Assembly: GCF_007751035.1 (NCBI RefSeq)
Contig: NZ_CP036433.1
Coordinates: 4,135,001 to 4,199,000 of the forward strand
Direction of reading: 5' to 3'
DNA from: Lignipirellula cremea
Lineage (GTDB): Bacteria; Planctomycetota; Planctomycetia; Pirellulales; Pirellulaceae
DNA: 64,000 bases
The notes under the pieces were generated by a model, which saw only the letters and a program-made list of their open reading frames with translations, was not told where the DNA came from and made no database searches. Shown here piece after piece: positions 1-8,482 of this stretch (the stretch's first letter is position 1; every line of letters starts with the position of its first letter). Position numbers and translations under genes: made by a program.

Positions 1-576
1 GATTTCCGGGGGCAACGCCGCTCCACTTTCGACCTCATGAGCCACGACCAGATAGGCCATCGGCCAGGCCGACTCTCCGTACTGATTGGAAGCGGGCGGG
101 AAGACGTCGTACAGTTCCCATTCCGGTCTCAGCGAGATCGTCGTGCCGTCCAGCGCGAACACGCGTCGCCCGCCGAAGGTGGGCGGAGCGTTGTCGACCA
201 GCGACCGCCAGACGGCGTTGCAGAGCCACATGACGGTCTCCAGCGACAAACGGCTCCGGCCCCGGGAGTACGCCGCGGTGCTGGAAGAGAGGGTCGCTTC
301 TTCGATGCGTTTATTGTCGGGCACGATGTCCGGGCACTGCTCGATCAAGGCCTTGACCGCCTCGGCCATCGAGCAACCGCCGCGTAATCGCTGCCAGACC
401 AACAGCCACAGGACGACGCCAGACGTGTAAATCGTTTGGGCGTGGGAGGGCTGCAACTCATCGGCCTGGCGGAGATCCACGATCTCTTCCAACTGGGCAA
501 ACACGGCGTCAAACTCCGCCGCCCGCGCCTGCTCAGATTTCTGTGCTTTCTGCTTACGTTTCTGTTTGGCCGCCAT
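1..576 (-). CDS. IS4-family transposase, N-terminal 192 residues (cut by window edge)
   Basis: This is the N-terminal part of a DDE transposase identical to the complete copy at 30197-31591 apart from one substitution. Gly150, in the ISLGPEW stretch just after the first catalytic Asp (D143 in FALDGT), is Arg here. The start was taken at the ATG at 576 (MAAKQKRKQ), giving a Lys-rich N-terminus; an upstream in-frame ATG at 621 would add 15 residues. The gene runs off the left edge, so whether the C-terminal half is intact cannot be seen. The Gly-to-Arg change beside an active-site Asp could affect activity, but that is inference. Confidence 0.88.
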   Translation of the reverse strand, partial: MAAKQKRKQKAQKSEQARAAEFDAVFAQLEEIVDLRQADELQPSHAQTIYTSGVVLWLLVWQRLRGGCSMAEAVKALIEQCPDIVPDNKRIEEATLSSSTAAYSRGRSRLSLETVMWLCNAVWRSLVDNAPPTFGGRRVFALDGTTISLRPEWELYDVFPPASNQYGESAWPMAYLVVAHEVESGAALPPEI

Positions 577-614
577 CGCAAGACTCCTTATCAATGAGTA
601 AGAGGTCAGGAAGG

Positions 615-661
615 GGCGCAAATTTCATGCCAAAACATGCGGCGCAAAATTCATGCCAAAA
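615..661. repeat. Subterminal 21-bp direct repeat in the IS (copy 1)
   Basis: Two near-identical 21-bp units lie at 615-635 and 641-661. Each begins GGCGCAAA and ends TCATGCCAAAA, and they are spaced 26 bp apart between the transposase start and the IS end. The same pair is at 31630-31676 in copy 2. Position and form suggest a transposase-binding or regulatory site, but nothing shows this directly. Confidence 0.6.
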
Positions 662-702
662 ACCACCCCAGGCAACGGATTTGGTAAAAACAGTGCCATT
701 GG

Positions 703-760
703 GCTAGCGCCCGGCGGCTGATTGAGAGAAACCTGATTTTATGGTTTGACGCCCCACGAG
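703..760. repeat. Half of a MITE-like inverted-repeat element, flanking IS copy 1
   Basis: These 58 bp are the reverse complement of 30129-30186, the left half of the element that hosts IS copy 2, with only two mismatches (in the outer 15 bp). The half starts at the IS insertion octamer GCTAGCGC and ends with TTGACGCCCCACGAG at 746-760, a degenerate form of the terminal repeat TTGACGCAGCACTAG. The other half should lie left of the window. The host element is therefore in the opposite orientation to the one hosting copy 2. Confidence 0.8.
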
Positions 761-889
761 TGCTGCGTCAAAGCAAAGAGTTCGGGTTCTTCCCATTAGC
801 CGTTTTGGCGATAGCCACGGTTAACTAAAAGGCACAGCGGCTCGCGCGAAAATGGCCAAACCTGAAATGGAAACTTGACGCACCGCTAG
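757..889. repeat. Diverged 133-bp MITE-like element without an IS
   Basis: The 133-bp stretch is bounded by imperfect terminal inverted repeats: CGAGTGCTGCGTCAA at 757-771 and TTGACGCACCGCTAG at 875-889. Its length equals the reconstructed length of the element hosting IS copy 2 (58 + 75 bp once the IS and one target duplication are removed). The left half aligns with that element with one small gap, including a central GGCGATAGCC where the other has GGCGCTAGCC. It overlaps the end of the neighbouring half-element by about 4 bp, so the two elements abut head to tail. Confidence 0.65.
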
Positions 890-1202
890 TCGCCGGAGGC
901 TGGCGACGACAAGGACTGCAGCAGCCGACCGTTGTAACCGTCCTATAAGTAAAGCACGCCCGCCTGGTCGCCTGGCGACGGTTGGTTCGCATTTGGCCGT
1001 TCGCATCTACCGTTAGCAGGACCGGCTCCTTACTGTCATATAACGCCAAAGGGGTGACAATGCGCTGCGTGTCTTCGCTGTAATGCACACCGACCGTGCG
1101 TTCGTTAGAATCGAATCTTGTCTAACGGCTGTTCAGTTTTATCTAACGACAATCCAGGCAGGGTCCACCCTTGCCAGACAGGCGCATGCGAAAGGCGGCC
1201 GG
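890..1202. other. Intergenic region upstream of the LysR gene
   Basis: I see no convincing gene here. A minus-strand open frame starts at 1088 and runs into the MITE-like element. It might be the remnant of a decayed gene, since its first about 50 residues have a protein-like composition, but it has no recognisable motif and its end is made of element sequence. The region must hold the LysR gene promoter, which I could not assign. Confidence 0.4.
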
Positions 1203-2147
1203 ATGGCCAAACGAAATGCCTACAAAGAGATGACGCTCGCACAGCTGCGCAGTTTTTGCGAGGTCTGTCGCGAGGAGGGCTTTGCTCCGGCCGCCCGAAA
1301 TTTGCATCTATCCAGTCCGGCTGTCTGGGAGCAGATCCAGGCGCTGGAGCGGCAACTGGGACTCAAATTATTCCAGCGCCAGGGCAGCGGGGTGAAGCCA
1401 ACGCTGACCGGCCAGCGCGCCCTGGAACTGATCCAACCGCTGCTGCACGGGCTGGATTCCGCACAACGGGTGCTGCAGGAGGAAGCGGGACTGGCGCCGC
1501 AGCAGGTGCGACTGGTCAGCGGCGTCCGCATGATGCAGGAAGAGGCGGCCACGGCGTCGGTCGCTTTCCGACACGCTTATCCCCAGGTGCGATTGTCGTT
1601 GACGCATCCCAAGGAAGAGGACCTGGATCATGCGATCGAGCTGGGGGCCGCTGATCTGGGTTTGACCTTCGACCCCGGTCCGGCGCAGCCGCCGCCGGCG
1701 ACCGTCGTCCATGAGTTGGCGTATGAAATGGATTATTACCTGGCGACTCCGCGGGACCATCCGCTTGCCAGGCGGACCCGGCTCACGTTGCGGGATCTGG
1801 TCAGCCATCCGTTGGTGCTAAGCCGGCCCGAGGATTACTCGCGGCAACGACTGGAGGCAAAACTTTACCAGGAGCAGTTGCTCGACCAGATGCAGGTGGC
1901 GGCCGAAACCAGCACGGCGGCGGTCTCGCTGGCCTGCGTAAGGGCTGGCCTGGGCGTCGCGGTGGTGGTGGCCAATCCGCACGGTTATCTGGCCGACGGG
2001 TTGTTTATGAAGTCGCTACGTCATTGGTTTGGGCCGGCCCGCTTTGTGTTTGTCTGGAAACGAGGCGCTTATCGGCCCCAGTCGCACCTGTTCCTGGCGA
2101 AGTGCATCCAGACGGCGGCGGGCGTTCCTTTGGCAAAGGGGGACTGA
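1203..2147 (+). CDS. LysR-family transcriptional regulator
   Basis: A 314-residue protein of normal LysR length. The winged helix-turn-helix spans about residues 8-66 (TLAQLRSFCEVCREEGF, then AARNLHLSSPAVWEQIQALE and LGLKLFQR), followed by a substrate-binding domain from about residue 95. The ATG at 1203 was chosen because it places the HTH at the N-terminus as in the family; upstream in-frame starts would add 40 unrelated residues. The SPAVWEQI recognition helix fits the family pattern. No divergently transcribed partner is adjacent: the left side is mobile-element sequence and the next gene on the right encodes an S1 protein. The target genes and effector are therefore unknown. Confidence 0.88.
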   Translation: MAKRNAYKEMTLAQLRSFCEVCREEGFAPAARNLHLSSPAVWEQIQALERQLGLKLFQRQGSGVKPTLTGQRALELIQPLLHGLDSAQRVLQEEAGLAPQQVRLVSGVRMMQEEAATASVAFRHAYPQVRLSLTHPKEEDLDHAIELGAADLGLTFDPGPAQPPPATVVHELAYEMDYYLATPRDHPLARRTRLTLRDLVSHPLVLSRPEDYSRQRLEAKLYQEQLLDQMQVAAETSTAAVSLACVRAGLGVAVVVANPHGYLADGLFMKSLRHWFGPARFVFVWKRGAYRPQSHLFLAKCIQTAAGVPLAKGD

Positions 2148-2328
2148 GCGGATGGATCGCGGTTGGGGCTGTTTCGGGCTTTGGGAGCATTTCCTAAAGG
2201 AAAAAGGAGGATTGGCTGGTCACAGGGAGGAATCATTGGTAAATTTCCCTCTATATCCCCGACTTGGCGGCTAGCTCTGCGGTGGAGCCGCCGCTGTCAT
2301 AAGCATGTGATGGTAGCCAAGAAAACTG

Positions 2329-3846
2329 ATGACTGATCCTCAAACTCCGGCCGAGAACGAATCTAACCCTGCTTCTCTTCCCCAGCCGGAAGCCTCATCC
2401 AATCCTCCTGCCGCCGCGCCGACAGAGTCCGCTCCCGCTTCCCCGCCCCCGGATGAAGGCGCTCCCAGTGCTGCGCCGGCGGATGCGGAGAAAACGTCGC
2501 CGCAGATCGGCTCGCAACGCGGTGGTGCTCCCGATGTGGCGCCCCGGGCTTCGGCCACGCCGATTGATGCTCCCAAGCGTCCTTCCGCTCCCCCGCAGCC
2601 CAAGCCGGTCAATCTGAGCGAGATTCCCAAAAGCCTCGACGACGAAGTCGCCGCGGCGTTTGGCGATAAATCGTTTGATCAAATGATGGCCGGCCAGATG
2701 ACGGGCGACAGCACCGAAAGCGAAGAACTGGCGCCGGAAACCAAATGCGAAGGCACGATCGTCCGCATGCATCGTGACGACGCGTTTTTCTCGCTGGGCG
2801 GCCGGAACGAAGGTTTCGCCTCGCTGGCGCAGTTCAAAACGCCGCCGGAAATCGGCGACAAACTCGAAGTCACCGTGGTGCGTTTTAACGCCGACGAAGG
2901 GCTGTACGAGGTCACCGTTCCCGGCGGGTCTGTTTCCGTCGCCGACTGGTCCGACATCAACGAAGGCGGCGTGATCGACGCCCGGATCACCGGCATCAAT
3001 ACCGGCGGTCTGGAGTGCATGGTCAACAACATTCGCGGCTTCATCCCCGCCAGCCAGGTCGCCCTGCACCGGGTGGAAGTGTTCGACGACTACATCGACC
3101 AGAAGCTGCCCTGCGTGGTGACGGAAGCAAACGAAAGCCGCCGCAACCTGGTGCTCAGCCATCGCGCTTATCTCGAACGCGAACGGGAAGCCGAACGCCA
3201 GGAGAAAATGGAGCAGATCGAAGTCGGCCAGATGCACGACGGCGTCATCCGCAGCCTCAAAGACTTCGGCGCCTTTGTCGACATGGGCGGCATCGAAGGG
3301 CTGATCCATATCAGCAAAATGAGCTGGGACCGTATCGAACACCCCAACCAGATTTTCACCGAAGGCCAGAAGGTCAAAGTCAAAATCGAAAAGATCGATC
3401 CCGATACGGGCAAGATTGGTCTGTCGTATCGCGATACTCTGGAAAACCCCTGGGACACCGTGGAAGAAAAATACTCCGTCGGCGCTTCGGTCACCGGCGT
3501 GGTTTCTCGAACCGCTCAGTTTGGCGCCTTTGTCAAACTCGAGCCGGGCGTCGAAGGGCTGATTCACATTTCTGAGCTGGCCCATCACCGGGTCTTCCAG
3601 GTGCGGAACGTGGTCAAGGAAGGGGAAGAGGTCGAAGTCAAAGTCACTTCGGTCGATCGCGAGGCCCAACGGATCGGGCTCTCTCTCAAAGCGGCCACGC
3701 CAATGCCCCAGAAAGAGTCGACCAAACCCGAGGAAGAAGAGGTCGACGAAGCTCCTCGGGAAATGGCCGTCCCCAAAAGGAACGCGCCCCTCAAAGGCGG
3801 ACGCGGCAAAACGTCGGGCGGCGATCAGTTCGGACTGAACTGGTAG
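2329..3846 (+). CDS. rpsA: S1-domain RNA-binding protein (ribosomal protein S1-like)
   Basis: A 505-residue protein with four S1 (OB-fold) RNA-binding domains at about residues 137-200, 212-278, 299-368 and 384-454. The third and fourth carry the classic signatures (DFGAFVDMGGIEGLIHIS and QFGAFVKLEPGVEGLIHISEL). S1 proteins bind mRNA at the 30S subunit and help initiate translation. The first about 130 residues are Pro/Ala/Ser-rich and probably disordered, and the C-terminus is basic and Gly-rich. Enterobacterial S1 has six domains; four-domain forms occur in other phyla. No strong Shine-Dalgarno site is visible before the ATG. A terminator-like hairpin follows 20 bp after the stop. Confidence 0.85.
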   Translation: MTDPQTPAENESNPASLPQPEASSNPPAAAPTESAPASPPPDEGAPSAAPADAEKTSPQIGSQRGGAPDVAPRASATPIDAPKRPSAPPQPKPVNLSEIPKSLDDEVAAAFGDKSFDQMMAGQMTGDSTESEELAPETKCEGTIVRMHRDDAFFSLGGRNEGFASLAQFKTPPEIGDKLEVTVVRFNADEGLYEVTVPGGSVSVADWSDINEGGVIDARITGINTGGLECMVNNIRGFIPASQVALHRVEVFDDYIDQKLPCVVTEANESRRNLVLSHRAYLEREREAERQEKMEQIEVGQMHDGVIRSLKDFGAFVDMGGIEGLIHISKMSWDRIEHPNQIFTEGQKVKVKIEKIDPDTGKIGLSYRDTLENPWDTVEEKYSVGASVTGVVSRTAQFGAFVKLEPGVEGLIHISELAHHRVFQVRNVVKEGEEVEVKVTSVDREAQRIGLSLKAATPMPQKESTKPEEEEVDEAPREMAVPKRNAPLKGGRGKTSGGDQFGLNW

Positions 3847-3865
3847 TCGACCTTCCGACAACTCC

Positions 3866-3894
3866 AGGCGGCCCGGCGACGGCGCCGCCTTTTT
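3866..3894 (+). terminator. Rho-independent terminator after the S1 gene
   Basis: The 7-bp stem AGGCGGC / GCCGCCT has an 11-nt loop and runs straight into a further T tract. It begins 20 bp after the S1 gene stop and ends before the TPR gene start, so the two genes are probably separate units. Confidence 0.7.
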
Positions 3895-3929
3895 CAATGA
3901 CGCATTTAAAACTTCATCGAGGCGAACCG

Positions 3930-5348
3930 ATGTACCGAGCGACCATTTTTCTAGTAGCCGCCTGGACCGTTATCTGCTGGGCCGGCGGAGCCGTTGCCCA
4001 GGAGGATGCAGGGGTCAAAGAGAAAAAGCAGCTCCTGCAGATTTACGAAGATTCCAAAAAAGCAAAAACGGTCGCCGACTTTACCAGCATGGTCGAGGGT
4101 CTGGAGGAGATTAGCGACACCGATCTCGATGACCAGTCGGCCTCGTACCGCAAGCAGCTGCTTAGCTGGGGCTTCAATCGCCGTGGCGAAGCCTATTCCG
4201 ATCAGGCCGCGGAACTCCAGGGCAAAGGGGAAACCGAAGCCGCCGCCAAAGCGCAAGCCGAAGCGTTGTCCGACTTTGAACAGGCCGTCAAATGGGCGCC
4301 CCAGGTCTGGAAGCCGCACCACAACCGGGGCGTCAGCTATGCCCTGGGCGGCAAGTACGAGTCGGCCCTCGCTGATTTCGACGAAGCGATCCGGCTGCAG
4401 CCCGACTATCCCAACGCCTGGTTCAATCGGGGCGAAATCCGATATGCGATGGGTGATTTTGAAGCGGCCCTGTCCGATTACGACAAAGTCCTGAAACTGC
4501 GGCCCGATGACGCCGGCGCCTTGACCAGCCGCGGGCACGCCCGTTTCCAACTGGGGCAGTTCGACCAGTCGCTGGTTGATTACGCCGCAGCTGTGCGGAA
4601 AATGCCGACCAGCGGCATGGCTCGCCTCAACCGCGGCGACGCGTACCTGAGCCTGGGCAAGTATCGTGAAGCAGTCGGCGACTACCTGAAAGCAATCGAG
4701 TATGAAAATCGACTGGGCCGGGCCCGCCAGAGTCTGGCCTGGATCTACGCTGTGTGTCCCGACGATCGCTACCGTAATTCGGCGGTCGCCCTGCGACTGG
4801 CGAACGAAGCGATCCAACTCGACGGCGAAACGGACGCCCGTTATCTCGACACGCTGGCCGCAGCCCAGGCGAACGCTGGCCAGTACGAAGAAGCTGCCGC
4901 CACGGCCGCCAAAGCTCTGGAAGCCGCCGCGGACGACGCCACCCTGGCCGCTTCCCTCCAGGCTCGACTGGCCCTTTACCAGAGCGACCAGGCCTATCGC
5001 CTGGGCATGAAGCTCGACACGGCAGCAGCCAAAGAGACGCCCGTCAGCGACGAGAAGCCTGAACCGGCCAAAGAGAAAGACCCCAAGCCTGCCAATACCG
5101 ACAAGCAGGAAGATAAGCCGGCTGCCGCGAAGGAAAAGAAACCGGAAACCGCAGGCGGAGTGAAGCTGACGCCCGCCCAAGCCAATGAACCGACGCCCGC
5201 CAAAGCCAAGGAACCGACCCCCGCCAAGGAGCCGACTCCGGCGAAAAAGAACGAGCCCAAGCCGGCGAAAGTGAAAACGCCCAAAGCGGAAGAACCGACA
5301 GAGGCAAAGCCCGTGCTTGCTCCGGCCAATCCCCCGTCGGCCGAGTAG
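3930..5348 (+). CDS. Secreted TPR-repeat protein with Lys/Pro/Ala-rich tail
   Basis: A 472-residue protein with an N-terminal signal peptide (MYRATIFLVAAWTVICWAG, cleavage near AVAQ). About five tetratricopeptide repeats lie in roughly residues 95-300, with TPR hallmarks such as HNRGVSYALGGKYESALADF and AWFNRGEIRYAMGDFEAAL. The last about 120 residues are low-complexity, with repeats of the type EPTPAK and KPAKEK, and are probably disordered or a cell-wall-like linker. The ATG at 3930 follows GAGGCG by a suitable distance and gives the signal peptide; a start 33 bp upstream is less likely. TPRs mediate protein-protein contacts; the partner is unknown. Confidence 0.85.
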   Translation: MYRATIFLVAAWTVICWAGGAVAQEDAGVKEKKQLLQIYEDSKKAKTVADFTSMVEGLEEISDTDLDDQSASYRKQLLSWGFNRRGEAYSDQAAELQGKGETEAAAKAQAEALSDFEQAVKWAPQVWKPHHNRGVSYALGGKYESALADFDEAIRLQPDYPNAWFNRGEIRYAMGDFEAALSDYDKVLKLRPDDAGALTSRGHARFQLGQFDQSLVDYAAAVRKMPTSGMARLNRGDAYLSLGKYREAVGDYLKAIEYENRLGRARQSLAWIYAVCPDDRYRNSAVALRLANEAIQLDGETDARYLDTLAAAQANAGQYEEAAATAAKALEAAADDATLAASLQARLALYQSDQAYRLGMKLDTAAAKETPVSDEKPEPAKEKDPKPANTDKQEDKPAAAKEKKPETAGGVKLTPAQANEPTPAKAKEPTPAKEPTPAKKNEPKPAKVKTPKAEEPTEAKPVLAPANPPSAE

Positions 5349-5469
5349 CACACGTCGGCAATTTAGCGCTGCGGTCCAGGCGGCAGGTCGGGATCGCCTG
5401 GGCGTTGCCCAGCAGCGGGCCGCCGGCGCGTCCTTTTCTACCTTCTCTCGATTCTTCCAGGCGACTGCC

Positions 5470-6237
5470 ATGAATGCAAAAACGCTAAAGGAGAAGCTGA
5501 CCAAAGGCGACACCGTCTACGGCACCTTCTTTACCCATTCGGTCTGTCCGGCGATGGTGGAGTTTATTCCGCCCAACTCGCTCGACTTTGTGATCGTTTC
5601 GGCGGAGCATAACGCCCTGGAACTGGCTGAATTCTTGCCGATCCGCTACGCCCTGGCCCTGAAAGGCATTCCCTGCCTGGTGCGGACGCATAGCCGCGAT
5701 CCGTCGGATGTGTCCAAGGTCTGCGACAGCTTCGACGGCGTGGTGGTTCCGTATGTAGAAGACGTCCAGGAAGCGAAGGAACTGGCTGCGGCAGCCGTTT
5801 ATCGTCCGCTCAAAGGGGCTCGTCTTAACACGGTGCTTTCCGGCGGCAAATGGCCCAGCAAGCAGTCGGAGGCCTATATCGCCAAGAAGAACGAAAGCAC
5901 CCTTTTCATCCCCATGATAGAATCTGTTCCGGCCGTAGAAAACCTGGACGAAATCTGCTCCATCCCGGGCGTGAACGCCGCTTTTGTGGGTCCGGGCGAC
6001 CTGACCTGCAGTATGGGCATCCCGGGTGAATACGACCACCCCGATCTGATCGCCATGATGCAGCGCATTATTGATACGGCCGATCGCCACCATGTGGCGG
6101 CCGGTTGCTGGTACGGCGAACGCCGCCAGGTGGTGCGCACGCTTCGCCAGGGCGCTCGCCTTGTCGTTTACTCCAACGACAGCGCCATGCTGGGGCAGGC
6201 GATGCAAAGCGCCTACAGCGAATTCCGCAACATTTAA
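5470..6237 (+). CDS. HpcH/HpaI aldolase family protein
   Basis: A 255-residue TIM-barrel protein of the HpcH/HpaI class II aldolase family (2-keto-3-deoxy-sugar acid or 2,4-dihydroxyhept-2-ene-1,7-dioate aldolases). Visible signatures are SAEHNALEL near residue 40, VRTHSRDP near 74, the metal-binding Glu in PMIESVPAVENLDEI near 151, and GPGDLTCSMG near 176. The ATG at 5470 starts the domain directly; the upstream extension in the same frame is out of character. The substrate cannot be decided. The next gene encodes a secreted hydrolase, so the two may not share a pathway although they are only about 110 bp apart. Confidence 0.85.
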   Translation: MNAKTLKEKLTKGDTVYGTFFTHSVCPAMVEFIPPNSLDFVIVSAEHNALELAEFLPIRYALALKGIPCLVRTHSRDPSDVSKVCDSFDGVVVPYVEDVQEAKELAAAAVYRPLKGARLNTVLSGGKWPSKQSEAYIAKKNESTLFIPMIESVPAVENLDEICSIPGVNAAFVGPGDLTCSMGIPGEYDHPDLIAMMQRIIDTADRHHVAAGCWYGERRQVVRTLRQGARLVVYSNDSAMLGQAMQSAYSEFRNI

Positions 6238-6346
6238 ACCGATTCCGTTTTTTGCCCTGGGTTCGTTGTTCTTCGCAGCGAAGGTCGTGCAGTTTTGCCG
6301 GGCCTTGGTCTGCTCTCCCGGGTTCCCTTCTCGAAGGTCTTCTCGA

Positions 6347-8266
6347 ATGCACAGTTTCCAACACGGACTCCGGCTGGCTGTGGTCCTGCTGTTTGTAACC
6401 GCGGCGATGTCGGTCGCCAAAGAACCGGCCCAGGTGGTCGTCTTTGGCGATTCCGTCACCGCCACACGGGGCGAGCTGAAAATCTACGCCCATCACCTGG
6501 CGGAAGCGTTTCATGCCGACGTGCACAACGCCGGCGTCGGCGGCAACACCACTAGCGACGGGCTCGTGCGTTTTCATCGCGACGTGCTCAGCCGCAAACC
6601 CGATATCGTGATCATCGGTTTCGGCATCAACGACGCCGCGGTCGACGTCTGGAAAGATCCGCCGGCGACGGAGCCGCGCGTGCCGCTGTTCATCTACGAG
6701 GCGAACCTGCGCCACTTCGTCCGCATGTGCAAAAAGCAGGGAGCAACGCCGATCCTGCTCACGCCGAATCCGCTTTCCTGGACCGACAAGCTGCGGGAAC
6801 GCTACGGCAAACCGCCGTACGATACGACCGATGACCATGGTTTCAACGTATTGCTGCCGCAGTATGCAGCGACCGTTCGCCGGGTCGCCCATGAGGAAAA
6901 CGTCGGACTGGTCGATATGAATCTGGCGTTCGAGAAGGAAGGCGCCGCCGACCTGCTGCTCGACGGCATGCACCCCAACGAAGCGGGCCAGGCCCTGATG
7001 TCGGACCTGATGCAGCCGCTGGTCGCCCAGGCGATCGAGCACCCGGCGAAGAAGCCCGCCCCGCCCCAGCCGTTCCAGCCTGGAGCCAAGAGCGAGTCCG
7101 GAATCGAATATGCAGCCGGCGTTAAAGAGCTGGATCATCTGAATATTCATGGGCCGTTCGTCAAGCGACCCGACGGAGCGCTGGTCGCCGTATCGCAAGG
7201 CGGGGCTCTGGAAACCGACGATTTTGGGAAATCCTGGAAGACCTTTCCGATCGCCCAGGGCGACGAGAAAATGATCGTCCGCGGCGAACGGGCCATGCTG
7301 CAGACCGCCTCCGGGGCGCTGGTGCTGGTCTATCTCGACGACGCCCACAAGGACACGATCAAATGGGGCTGGGATAAAGAAAAGAACGCTCCGGTTCCCG
7401 GCACGCGTCGCGATGCGTATGTGGTCCGCAGTCTAGATGGCGGCCATAGCTGGGAGAAACCGCAACGGATTCTGACTGGCTATTGCGGCGCCATTCGCGA
7501 TATCGTGCAGATGAAGAACGGCCGGTTGGTTGTACCGCTGCAGAACCTGCTGATGGAAGAAGCCCGGCACGCTACGGTCGTTTATACGTCTGACGACGAC
7601 GGCGTCACCTGGCAGGAACGGGAAACGCTCGATGTGGGCGGTCGCGGGCATCATGACGGCTCGATCGAAGCCACCCTGGTCGAGCTCAAGGACGGCCGCC
7701 TGTGGATGCTGCTGCGAACCAACCTGGGCTATCTGCTGGAAACCTTCTCCGACGACGGCGTCCGTTGGTCGCCGATGCATCCCACCGCGATTGACGCCAG
7801 TTCGGCGCCGGCCATGGTGGTGCGGCTGGCCAGCGGCCGGCTGATGCTGGCCTGGAACCAGACGTATCCGGAGGGAGAAACCAACTTCGTCCGCAGCGAC
7901 AAGCTGCACTCCCAGCGTCCGGCCAGCTGGCACCGCGGGGAACTGTCGATCGCCTTCTCTGACGACGAAGGCCATACCTGGACCGAACCGGTCGTGGTCG
8001 CCCGCAAGCCGAAAGCCTGGTTAAGCTACCCCTACCTGTCCGAGGTCGAACCGGGTCGCATCTGGGTCACCACCATGCAAGGCGGCGTCCGCCTGGAACT
8101 GCAGGAGAAAGACTTCGTGCAGGAGAAGGTTGAAGTCAAGGAGGAAGTCAAGGAGGAAGTCAAGAAAGAGAAAAAGCCCCAGGGCAAAGCGAAGGACGAC
8201 GTCAAAAAGGACGCCCAGCCCAAGCTTAAAGAAGAAGCCAAAGAGAGCGTCAAGGAAAAGAAGTAA
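6347..8266 (+). CDS. Secreted SGNH hydrolase fused to sialidase-like propeller
   Basis: A 640-residue protein with a signal peptide (residues 1-24). Residues 28-225 form an SGNH/GDSL hydrolase: GDSVT with nucleophile Ser36, Gly65 and Asn67 in GVGGNTTS, Asn95 in GFGIND, and Asp206/His209 in DGMHPN. From about residue 240 to 590 follows a BNR/sialidase-like beta-propeller with several Asp boxes (SLDGGHSW, SDDDGVTW, SDDEGHTW, TDDFGKSW). The last about 50 residues are Lys/Glu-rich repeats (EVKEEVK). Such a protein could deacylate and trim decorated glycans outside the cytoplasm, but the substrate is unknown. The ATG at 6347 starts the signal peptide. Confidence 0.87.
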   Translation: MHSFQHGLRLAVVLLFVTAAMSVAKEPAQVVVFGDSVTATRGELKIYAHHLAEAFHADVHNAGVGGNTTSDGLVRFHRDVLSRKPDIVIIGFGINDAAVDVWKDPPATEPRVPLFIYEANLRHFVRMCKKQGATPILLTPNPLSWTDKLRERYGKPPYDTTDDHGFNVLLPQYAATVRRVAHEENVGLVDMNLAFEKEGAADLLLDGMHPNEAGQALMSDLMQPLVAQAIEHPAKKPAPPQPFQPGAKSESGIEYAAGVKELDHLNIHGPFVKRPDGALVAVSQGGALETDDFGKSWKTFPIAQGDEKMIVRGERAMLQTASGALVLVYLDDAHKDTIKWGWDKEKNAPVPGTRRDAYVVRSLDGGHSWEKPQRILTGYCGAIRDIVQMKNGRLVVPLQNLLMEEARHATVVYTSDDDGVTWQERETLDVGGRGHHDGSIEATLVELKDGRLWMLLRTNLGYLLETFSDDGVRWSPMHPTAIDASSAPAMVVRLASGRLMLAWNQTYPEGETNFVRSDKLHSQRPASWHRGELSIAFSDDEGHTWTEPVVVARKPKAWLSYPYLSEVEPGRIWVTTMQGGVRLELQEKDFVQEKVEVKEEVKEEVKKEKKPQGKAKDDVKKDAQPKLKEEAKESVKEKK

Positions 8267-8482
8267 GCCGACGCCAAAGAGTAGCCGTGTCGCCCGCCCG
8301 ATCGAAACGTTCGGTCAGGCATTGCGGCGTTTGCGTTTCCGGCGACGCAGCGGAAGCGCGATCGACCGGCCCCTGATCCTGCCAGGCAGAAGCGGTTTCC
8401 CTTTTTACCACAGGAACCGCTCGCCGGGGGCTGTAACCGTCGATCTTGTGAATGGCGGCAAATCCCCCGCCACGAACGTTCT

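Larger units (their letters stand above)
1..702 (-). mobile_element. IS4-family insertion sequence, copy 1 (partial)
   Basis: This is the right-hand 702 bp of an insertion sequence whose other end lies before the window. It matches positions 31016-31717 of the complete copy base for base, except for one change I could find (T at 129 versus C at 31144). Its outer end at 693-702 is GTGCCATTGG, the complement of the left end CCAATGGCAC of copy 2. Directly outside is the octamer GCTAGCGC at 703-710, which is the reverse complement of the 8-bp target duplication flanking copy 2. The near identity points to recent transposition. Confidence 0.9.

Noticed and set aside
825-1088. 87-codon minus-strand open frame between the MITE-like element and the LysR gene
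   Set aside because: The first part is faintly protein-like, but there is no motif or good ribosome-binding site and the end consists of repeat-element sequence; at most a gene remnant.
2395-3897. Long minus-strand open frame opposite the S1-domain gene (500 codons)
   Set aside because: It is antisense to a protein with clear S1 domains; its composition is a mirror of the GC-rich codon pattern and it has no motif.
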